From: Mastigamoeba balamuthi
Lineage: Eukaryota > Evosea > Mastigamoebida > Mastigamoebidae
Assembly: GCA_902651635.1 (NCBI GenBank)
Contig: CACRSC010000080.1
Location: 54,417-118,416, forward strand
Reading direction: 5' to 3'
DNA length: 64,000 nt
Positions 56,777 to 64,000 of this stretch are shown here, in pieces. A program made the position numbers and the translations under genes. The notes beneath the pieces are model-generated. The model saw only the letters and a program-made list of their open reading frames with translations. It searched no databases and was not told the DNA's origin. Every line of letters starts with the position of its first letter. The first letter of the stretch is position 1.

Positions 56777-59106
56777 ATGGCGACGACGACCGTCAAGGCG
56801 GCGAGAACAGACATGCCCCCGCCAGAGCTGCCCCCGAGCGTGAGGAAGGACCAGCAGGTAGTCGTTGTCGCCGTCGCCGGGTCCGCAGTGGCGGCAGCGG
56901 CGGCGCCAGCAGCGCAGGGGGCCGAGAGGGACAAGGGCCCCGTCTGCGTGGGAACCACCGAGCAGCTGTGGAGCATGCTCTCCCAGGTGCATTGCCCCCC
57001 ACGCACGCCGCCTTCGTGTGGCAGCTGCCCTCGGGATCACATGACTGACTGCCCTGGTTTTTTGTGTCCTGACCAGCACCAGCCGCCGCCTCCGATGCCC
57101 ATTGTGCGTCCGGGGTGGGCTACTGGGCGGCTTTTATCCGTGCGATTTAGAACCAACGGCCTCACCACCGCTGCTGCCGCGCAGAGGCGGTCGCTGCTCA
57201 ACATGCTGCAGGCGCAGGAGGGCGAGATGTCCGAGAAGAAGAGCAGGCCTCCTGACGGTATCTCAGATCTCCCCCGTGGCCGGGCGACTGACCGCGCAAC
57301 CCCACCCGCGCAGAGGGGGCGTCTTCGTTCGTCTTTGACGATCCCTCTTTCTCGCGATGCGGCTCATGTGCGACCAACGCCCCTCCTCCCAACTTTCGGA
57401 ACGTGCACTAACGTCTGAGTAGTCGCGTCCTCGCTCTGCTCCGAGAGCGCCGACTCGCAGCAGCAGCAGGAACCAGGGGCGGCACCGCGCTACCAGTCAA
57501 AGGTCTGCCCCCAATGCTCCTGTCACGCAGTCTCACTTTCTATCCGTGCAGCTCATGAAAATACCGTTGTCGCTCAGTGCGCACCATCATTGCCCGCAAC
57601 ACCACACGCAACTGAGCCCGCAACAGGCAGGAGCTGCCTCAACATCTCCCAGGTCAACTCGCAGCTGCACAGACTAGCGACCGTCGCGCCCAAGTCCGCG
57701 CTGGGCAGCGCGCGGTCGTCCGTCACGACGAACAAGGGAGCATCGCCTAAGTCATCGAGTACCACACGCCCCCCCTCACCGTTCGCGCCCCCGAGACTGA
57801 GCAACACCCTGCAGACAGGGACTCGTTTGGCACGGACTTCGGCATCAGCGGCCCCGTCACTCTGGCGCTCAAGAACCGTACAAAAGCGTGTTATTCACCC
57901 ACGCCGCGACTAAGTTGCCACAAAACGCAGCGTCGTGCACGTCGGCGAATTCGTACCCGATGGACTTCGATCTCGAAGTCAAGTCGCCAGAGGCGCCTGC
58001 CAGCGACCCGTCGGACCCCTGCCTCGGGTCGTTCCGCCTCACCCCCGACGAGGTGGCCGCGATCTGCAACCCCGTCATATGCAACAACGCCGGCTACCAG
58101 ATGTTCGCGAAGATGTTCGGGATGCCCGCGCGGCCGCAGATGGCCGACGACTACAGGAAGCTCATCGCCTTGGGCCCCGTCACCAACAGGCGCGTGGCCC
58201 TGCAGATCCAGAACGACGTCTTCAGGACCTTCAGAGGCAGCACGGTAACGCGCAATTGATCCGTGCGCTCCTGACGGTTGACACCCACAGGAATTCGACC
58301 TGAGGGCGCACGAGAGGGAGCTGTACCGAGTGCTGCACGCGTACGCGCGCAAGGTGGAGGAGACGCGGCCGCACCTGAGCATGTACATCCAGGGGACCAA
58401 CGCGCTCGCCGCTGTGCTCATCATAGACCTGCCCGAGCACTACGCGCTGGAGGTGCTGCTCGGTATCGCCGACCAGGTGCCCAGCTACTTCGCCCCGGAG
58501 ATCCCCGGGGTCAACCAAGCCACCATGGTGAGCCCAGCGTCCTCCCTCCATCCCGCCTCTGGCGACCGCTGACCAGCAGTGCACCAGATCGCACAGCGTA
58601 TCATCGAGCTTGTGGACCCGCAGCTCTTCAAGTTCATGTCCAAGAAGGGCTTCCAGCACCAGTTGCTGTCCAAGTGTACGCCCTCAATGCAACTTCCCCG
58701 TGTCATGCGGCGTGACCCTGGCCCACCCCACTGACGGCCCACGCAGACGTGCTGAGCTTGGGGTCCGTGTCGAGGCCGATCTCGTCGGTGATGAGGCTGT
58801 GGCTGCTCCTCTGCGACATCGGCTTCAAGTACATGCCCGTGGTCACCGCCCTGCACGTCATCCGCAACGGCGACAAGATCTACGAGTCGAACAAGTGCCT
58901 CTCACCCTATCTCCACCCCGCAGCGCAGCAACAGCCCTGACGCCTTTGCTGTGACGCAGGAACTTCGGGAAGGTACTGTCGAACTTGCCGCTGGAGGAGG
59001 GCGTGCTTCAATCGATCCTGTCGTCCTTCTCGAACCTCAGCATCCCGCCCGAGCTGGAAAAAGAGCTCGACTCGCACGTCCGTGTGAATACCGTCGTCAG
59101 CGTATA
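56777..59106 (+). CDS. TBC-domain (Rab-GAP-like) protein
   Basis: Many short exons. Clear ones include 56777-56983 and a run after about 57935 reading SFRLTPDEVAAICNPVI, LQIQNDVFRTFRGSTEFD, LHAYARKVEETRPHLSMYIQGTNALAAVLL-type sequence, LVDPQLFKFMSKKGFQHQLLSKYVL and ALHVIRNGDKIYESNKNFGKVL, ending IPPELEKELDSHVRVNTVVSV at a TAA. The NDVFRTF and YIQGTN motifs correspond to the TBC arginine and glutamine fingers (IxxDxxRT, YxQG). The N-terminal third is disordered with Gln and Ala tracts. Exon joins between 57.3 and 57.95 kb are uncertain: VIEYHTPPLTVRAPETEQHPAD appears coding in a frame that requires an extra short intron. Likely a GTPase-activating protein for a Rab. Confidence 0.75.
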
Positions 59107-59257
59107 AATACACGAGAGCCATACCCGCAACGCACACACGGCCGCAAACACACCACTTTTTTCAGGAATGCAGAGATTCTGTGCCCTCCACACATCATTT
59201 CCTGATATTTTGATATTTTTGTGTGAAGGCTTGGCGCGCTCATCCGGATATCCTGGA

Positions 59258-61701
59258 ATGACCAAGCGCACGCGCGAGGTCGTCGTGATCAGCGACGACA
59301 GCGCCAGCGACTCGGAGTCGGTCCTCGGCTACGACTGGGGCTGCGGGGGCGCAAGCACGCAGCCGGCGCCCAAGCAGCCGCGCCGCCAACCGCCGCGCGC
59401 CCTGCTGCTGCCCAGCAGCCAGCCGCCGTCTCTCCAGCGCTCTCCGCACGTCGCGCCGTCTCAGCCGCCGTCCACGCCCCCCTCGAGCGCCCCCGCGTCG
59501 ACCGTGGGGTCCTCGCCGGGGCAGCTGCCGAGCCTGCGGCGGAGGTCGCCTTCGGAGATGTTCCGCTTGGCTCCCAGGAGCCCAGCGGCGCCCCAGCCCG
59601 CCGCCCGCGCGACTCCCCCAGCGGCGGCAGCGGCGCCAGCGCCAGCAGCAGCAGTGGCAGCGGCTCCACCGGCAGTGCAGCTACGGAACGCGGCCAGCGA
59701 AGTGCCGGCGGTGTCGTGGGTCGACAAGCACAAGCCCAGCACGGCGGTGAGCTTCCTATCTCTGTTCGGTCCACTCCGAGTGTCGCCAGTGCCCCCCGTG
59801 CATGTGGGACCCCACCCAGCCAGCAGAGCGGCACATGTGCTCCCTCTCTGCAGCGTCGTGGCGTGGGCGATGCCCCCGCTCTGCGAGTGGGGGGGCCTCG
59901 GCACTGGCGGAGCCCGCACTGTTGTCTGCGCAGACTGACGGGCTGTCTGCCCCGCCTGTGCGACTGCTGCCCCGCAGGAGAGCCTCGCGGTGAACCCGAA
60001 GAAGGTGGCAGAGGTCAGGGAGTGGCTGGGGAGGGCCATGGTGCAGGCCAAGGCGAGGAGGGCAGGCAGGGTGGGCGCTGCCTGGATCCTCGTGCTGCGG
60101 GGCCCCTCTGGCGCTGGCAAGACAGCCCTCGTTCGCGCCCTGTGCAGCGAGGCGCGAGCTGAGCTCCAGGAGTACTCCGAGTCACCCTCGACGAGCAGGA
60201 GGGGCCTTGACGGCACGTCCGCGGCCTCACTCCGGTCCTCTGACCGTCGCGCTCTCTCGCAGGAGCGGTGTCGGACTACGAGTCGCCGCTGCGGGGGTTT
60301 GGCGAGTGGCTGTCGAGGGCGTCGAGGTCGCTGTCGCTGTTCAGCTCGGCGCGAGAGAAGCTGCTGCTGCTCGAGGACCTGCCAAACGTCGTGCCGCAGG
60401 CTCTGCAGGATGCCAAGGCGCTCTTCGAGAGGTTCCTGCGCGAGTCCATGTTCCCTATGGTCGTCGTCGTCAGCGAGGCGCTCTCGAGCGTTGACGGTCT
60501 GACGCCAATGCAGTCGATGATCGCCCGGGAGCTCGTGGCCTACCCGGGCGTCATGGAGATCAAGTAACAGAGCTCTTCGGGCTCTCTCCCTACTAACCGA
60601 GAGCCGCAGGATCAACCCCGTTGCTCAGAGGACACTCGAGAAGGCCCTCGCTGCGATTGCGCAGGAGGAAGGCTTCAACTTGAGCCCGGCGTCGCTCTCG
60701 GACATTGCAGAGCAGAGGTGCGGGTGATGCCACGCCTTGCGCAGAGAAAATGACCTCAGACCACACAGTGCTGGCGACATTCGGTGTGCGATCAACGCGC
60801 TGCAGTTCTCGTGCACTGGCGCCTCGCACGCGATCCCGTTCGTGAAGAAGACACGCAAGAGCAAAGGCGGCGAGAGCAAGACCGTGTCGTTTGGCTCCCG
60901 TGACCTGTCCATCTCGCTGTTCCACGCGGTGGGCAAAGTACTCTACTGCAAAAGTGCGCTGCCGCTCGCACGAGAGGGCTTGGTGACTTATTGCTGAGCC
61001 ACAGGGGACCCGAGTGGCCATTTGGAGTCGTCGCCACAGAGCATCGTCGACAGCTGCCACACGAGGTCGTCGACTCTGCTGTCGTTTGTGCACGAGAACT
61101 GCCCGCCGTTCTTCGTCGACCTCGATGACCTGGCCAATGCCGCGGACAGCCTTTCCACAGCCGACCTGATGCCACAAAGAAGGCGATCGGGAGGGGTAGA
61201 GGTGCGCATACCGCCATCGGCGCAGCGGTTGCCGTCAACTGAAGACACCACCTGTCTGTACAGGACCAGAGTGACGAGTACTTCAGCTTCGTGGGACTGT
61301 ACGGCTTCATGTGCTCCAACAAACACGCGTCCGAGGTCCTCTCCCTCCTGTTCCAGCATGGCCCAACACCCTTTCAGGTTCCAAAGCAGTGGCGCAGCGT
61401 AACGAAGCCGAGGTTCGGCGAGGCGATGAGGACTGCCGACCTTCATGCCGACATGTTTGACGACATACCGAGGAGGGTACAGGGGGTCGGCGCTGAGTCG
61501 GACCTTCCTCGATGGCTGCTCGACCGCCCGGACACGCGCCTCCAGGTGGTCCCGTTCTTGGGGAAGATACCAGCAGCCCAAGGCGACAACTGGATCGACA
61601 GGCACTTTGTCATGCAGGTGTGCAAGTACGGACAGGCCCAGAACGGGGCCATGATGCAGGAGGATGACCTGCTCCAGATCCAGCACGACGAAGTGCTATA
61701 A
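59258..61701 (+). CDS. RAD17: RAD17/Rad24 checkpoint clamp loader
   Basis: Loads the 9-1-1 clamp at damaged DNA and triggers ATR-type checkpoint signalling. Exons include 59258-59746, 59978 to about 60180, about 60266-60563, 60612-60717 and further ones to 61701. The N-terminal ~150 residues are Pro/Ser/Ala-rich with a KRTRE basic start. The core opens with WVDKHKPSTA, the RAD17 signature, then ESLAVNPKKVAEVREWLGRA and the Walker A LRGPSGAGKTALVRALC. LLLEDLPNVVP is the Walker B region; GDIRCAINALQFSC is the sensor-2 block; ISLFHAVGKVLYCK, LLSFVHENCPPFFVDLDDLANAADSLSTADLM and GLYGFMCSNKHA follow as in RAD17. The join between exons 2 and 3 is unresolved. The end is Gln-rich (MMQEDDLLQIQHDEVL). 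Confidence 0.9.
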
Positions 61702-61778
61702 ACAAGGCTACGACGAGTACAACAAACAGCGAATGGCGCGTTTATTAATATAGTACGGCGGTCAGCAAAACCCTTTCT

Positions 61779-64000
61779 TCAATTGATTTGCGGGAACCTG
61801 TCCCTCCTGCCGTGGCCCAGCTGCTGGGCGCCTTGCTGCTGTTGCTGTTGCTGCTGCTGCTGCAGAGTCTGCGCCTGGGACCTGCGGTCCACGAGCCTGA
61901 CGGCGGCGCTGTTGGCGGGATGCTCCTTCTTCCCCGGCTGCGTCGGGATCCTCGGGAGCTCGAAGCCGTCATCCTGAGCGCGCTGAGGCTGTTGCTTCTC
62001 TGGCTGGCCCAGCGACTGGCTCTTGTCCCTGCGCAGGTGCGTCGCTGAGGGACAAGCGGGCGAGTGGCAGTCCGGGTTGTCCCTGAGAGTCTTGGTCATC
62101 TCCCGTGCTTCCTTGAGCGATGGGGTGGGCGTTCCCGGGGGCGTATCCATCCACTTGGCGAATACAGGCGCCTTGAGCTCGAGCAGTGCATGGGGAAGGC
62201 GCTGCAGCAGCGACAGGAGAACAGGGCCGTTCTTCCTCGCGCACGCAATCATCGGCGCCGACAGCCCCCCGCCGCTGACGTGTATGGCGCAGGCGCCGTG
62301 GTCAAGCAGCATCTCGACGACGGCCGCGTGCTCGATGTTGGCCGATGCCAGGAGCAGCGGCGTCAGGCCGTGGACTGTAGCCCTGTTTGGCGTCCCGCGG
62401 GCCTCGAGGAGGGCGCGTACAGTAGATGCGCAGCGGCAGCCGCCGCAGCGAGCAGACGCAGGCGCCTCGTTGATCTCGGAGTCGGGCTCGTCCTCCACCG
62501 GCGGCTGCTCGTCCTCTGTCGGGATGCCGCGACCAGGGGCGCTGACCGGCACCGGACCCGGCGCGTCCTTCGTCTGCATCACAGCGTCGAGGCGGCGCGC
62601 GCACGACTCTATCGCGAGCACGATCGGCGTCTTCTGCGAGACGCTCGCGCGGTTGACGTCGGCGCCCGCGTCGACGAGGACGCGTATCATGCGCGCCCTG
62701 GTGGAAGAGGCGGCGAAATGCAGCGCTGTCCACCCGTTGCTCGCCTGCTGGCTGACAAGGAGCCCCGAGCTGCCGCCACCGGCGATCAGCAGCTTCGCGA
62801 GGCGCACGCAGCCATTGCGCGCCGCGAGCATCAGCGGCGTGACGCCGTCGGACCGGGCGGCTCCGGGCTGCGCCCCGGCATCGAGCAGCATCCGCACAAT
62901 GGTGCGCATCTCCTTTGGGCACTCGTCGCGGCCAGCGCTGCCGTGCCTGCACGCCGCCACGGCGATGCCGAGGGCCGTCCGCTTGGACGACAGCGTGGCG
63001 ATGTTGGGGTCCGCCCGCGCGGCCAGCAGCTCGCGCACAATCGCCGCTCCCCCCAGAGCGCAGGCGAACATCAGAGGGGTACGCCCACGCGCGGTGGCCC
63101 TGTTCGGGTCCGCGCCCGCGCAGATGAGCGCCCTGGCGGCCTCCACGGCGCCCGCGCTCGCAGCCTCGACGAGCGCAGTCCTGCCGTCGCTCCGCGCGGC
63201 GTTGGGATCGGCCCCGCAGGCCGTCAAGACCCTGATCGCCGCCGAGTTGTCGCGCGAGGCCGCGTAGACGATCGTGGGTATGCCGTGCACGCGGGCGCGG
63301 TCGGGGTCCGCGCCCCACTTGCGGAGTATCGCGGCCGTGCGGTCGTTGCCGGCCATCGCGACGGGGTAGAGCGCAGTGTAGCCGTCGGCGCTGACGGCGT
63401 TGACGTCGGCGCCCGCGTTGAGCAGGTCCTCGACGAGACCGTCGTTGTCGCTGCGCTCGGCGGCGTACATGAGCGCCGTGATGCCGTCGTTGCGCGCGCG
63501 GTTGACGTCTGCCCCGCGCGCGACGAGCAGCGCCGCGATGTCCCTGTGCCCGCACGTCGCCGCGTAGATGAGCGGCGTCGTCCCGTCGTCGCGCGGCTTG
63601 TCCACGTCGGCGCCCGCGTCCAGCAGCGCCGACACCACGTGCGCGTGGCCGTTCTCGACGGCGACGATGAGCGCCGTGAGCCCCGAGGCCGAGCTGACCG
63701 CGTTGACGGGCGCCCCCGCTGCTATCAGCGCCGAGACCACCGCGCCGTTGCCCTGCTCCGCGGCGAGCACCAGCGTGTTGCCCTCGGGCTCGGCGCCGGC
63801 GCGCAGCAGGACCTGCACCGACTCGTCGTACCCGCCCTGCGCGGCCTGCGCCAGCGCCGAGACGCCGCTGCGCTTGACGTTGGGGTCGGCGCCGCCCTCG
63901 AGCAGCGCGGCGACGACGTCCGCGCGGCGCACGCCGACCAGCAGCGGCGTCCACCCGTCGTTGTCCGCCGTGTTGGGGCTCGCGCCGGCCGCCAGCATCG
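61779..64000 (-). CDS. Ankyrin-repeat protein, N-terminus beyond the window
   Basis: Partial gene, at least 739 residues, open at the right edge. About seventeen tandem 33-residue ankyrin repeats run through the first ~500 residues (units such as GADVNRARNDGITALMYAAE and GADPNRATARGRTPLMFACA), then a divergent linker with Asp/Glu/Pro and Cys clusters, three more repeats (THGLTPLLLASANIEHAAV), and a Gln-rich end with a Q11-12 run. The repeat density is high and the consensus is well kept, implying a protein-binding scaffold. Partner unknown. An in-frame ATG at the edge is unlikely to be the real start because the repeat array is already under way. Confidence 0.9.
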   Translation of the reverse strand, partial: MLAAGASPNTADNDGWTPLLVGVRRADVVAALLEGGADPNVKRSGVSALAQAAQGGYDESVQVLLRAGAEPEGNTLVLAAEQGNGAVVSALIAAGAPVNAVSSASGLTALIVAVENGHAHVVSALLDAGADVDKPRDDGTTPLIYAATCGHRDIAALLVARGADVNRARNDGITALMYAAERSDNDGLVEDLLNAGADVNAVSADGYTALYPVAMAGNDRTAAILRKWGADPDRARVHGIPTIVYAASRDNSAAIRVLTACGADPNAARSDGRTALVEAASAGAVEAARALICAGADPNRATARGRTPLMFACALGGAAIVRELLAARADPNIATLSSKRTALGIAVAACRHGSAGRDECPKEMRTIVRMLLDAGAQPGAARSDGVTPLMLAARNGCVRLAKLLIAGGGSSGLLVSQQASNGWTALHFAASSTRARMIRVLVDAGADVNRASVSQKTPIVLAIESCARRLDAVMQTKDAPGPVPVSAPGRGIPTEDEQPPVEDEPDSEINEAPASARCGGCRCASTVRALLEARGTPNRATVHGLTPLLLASANIEHAAVVEMLLDHGACAIHVSGGGLSAPMIACARKNGPVLLSLLQRLPHALLELKAPVFAKWMDTPPGTPTPSLKEAREMTKTLRDNPDCHSPACPSATHLRRDKSQSLGQPEKQQPQRAQDDGFELPRIPTQPGKKEHPANSAAVRLVDRRSQAQTLQQQQQQQQQQGAQQLGHGRRDRFPQIN
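61834..61864 (-). repeat. CAG/CAA run coding polyglutamine
   Basis: Mixed CAG and CAA codons give about eleven glutamines near the C-terminus of the ankyrin protein. Length polymorphism is likely. Confidence 0.9.

Noticed and set aside
59101-59108. TATAAATA upstream of RAD17
   Set aside because: It overlaps the TAA stop codon of the TBC protein and lies about 150 bp from the RAD17 start; probably fortuitous.

Overview
This window is gene-dense, GC-rich nuclear DNA from a eukaryote. Almost every gene is cut by short spliceosomal introns (about 30-230 bp, donors mostly GTGCGY or GTACGY, acceptors CAG, frequent CTAAC/CTAAG branch-like sites), and coding third positions are strongly G/C. There are no operons, bacterial ribosome sites, CRISPR arrays, recognisable tRNA/rRNA genes or intact transposons. 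The gene set (CK2, proteasome, CDC48, CDC5L, INO1, SURF4, EMC5, RAD17, CABIN1/HIR3) is ordinary eukaryotic housekeeping. A GC-rich free-living protist, possibly an amoebozoan (Archamoebae-like), fits the intron style, the CYRI-type domain and the secreted lysozymes, but the lineage is an inference and not proven here.

Layout. 0-9.6 kb: a coiled-coil protein, casein kinase 2 alpha, two unassigned proteins, proteasome alpha-3/PSMA4 and a YJU2/SAF4-type splicing factor. 9.6-16 kb: a GNAT acetyltransferase with an acidic insert, CDC48/p97 and a kelch-like protein. 16-18.4 kb: mostly non-coding, with a decayed copy of a neighbouring gene end and an AT-rich island. 18.4-29.3 kb: a DUF2254-like membrane protein, a CABIN1/HIR3 histone-chaperone subunit, an F-box protein fused to a CYRI domain, a Ras GTPase and the exosome cap protein CSL4. 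30.8-36.8 kb: one 1815-residue gene joining an alpha-1,4-glucan lyase (GH31) to an aldos-2-ulose dehydratase. 37.8-46.9 kb: ZC3HC1/NIPA, EMC5, CDC5L and two unassigned proteins. 48-52.4 kb: two secreted phage-type lysozymes with a DsbA-like oxidoreductase and a remnant of it between them. 52.6-64 kb: inositol-3-phosphate synthase, SURF4/Erv29, a TBC-domain protein, RAD17 and an ankyrin-repeat protein that runs off the window.

The most notable content is the glucan lyase-dehydratase fusion. It would place both steps of the anhydrofructose pathway (alpha-glucan to 1,5-anhydro-D-fructose, then to ascopyrone/microthecin-type products) on one polypeptide. Second is the F-box-CYRI fusion, which would tie an SCF-type ubiquitin-ligase adaptor to the Rac1-WAVE actin control module. 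Third is the phage-type lysozyme pair, most simply explained by transfer from a bacterial or phage source followed by intron gain and duplication.

Exon boundaries were worked out by hand from frame continuity and splice consensus. In most models the coding length sums to a whole number of codons. Two genes carry single-base frame breaks (CDC48 at an ambiguous base, CABIN1/HIR3) that look like assembly errors.
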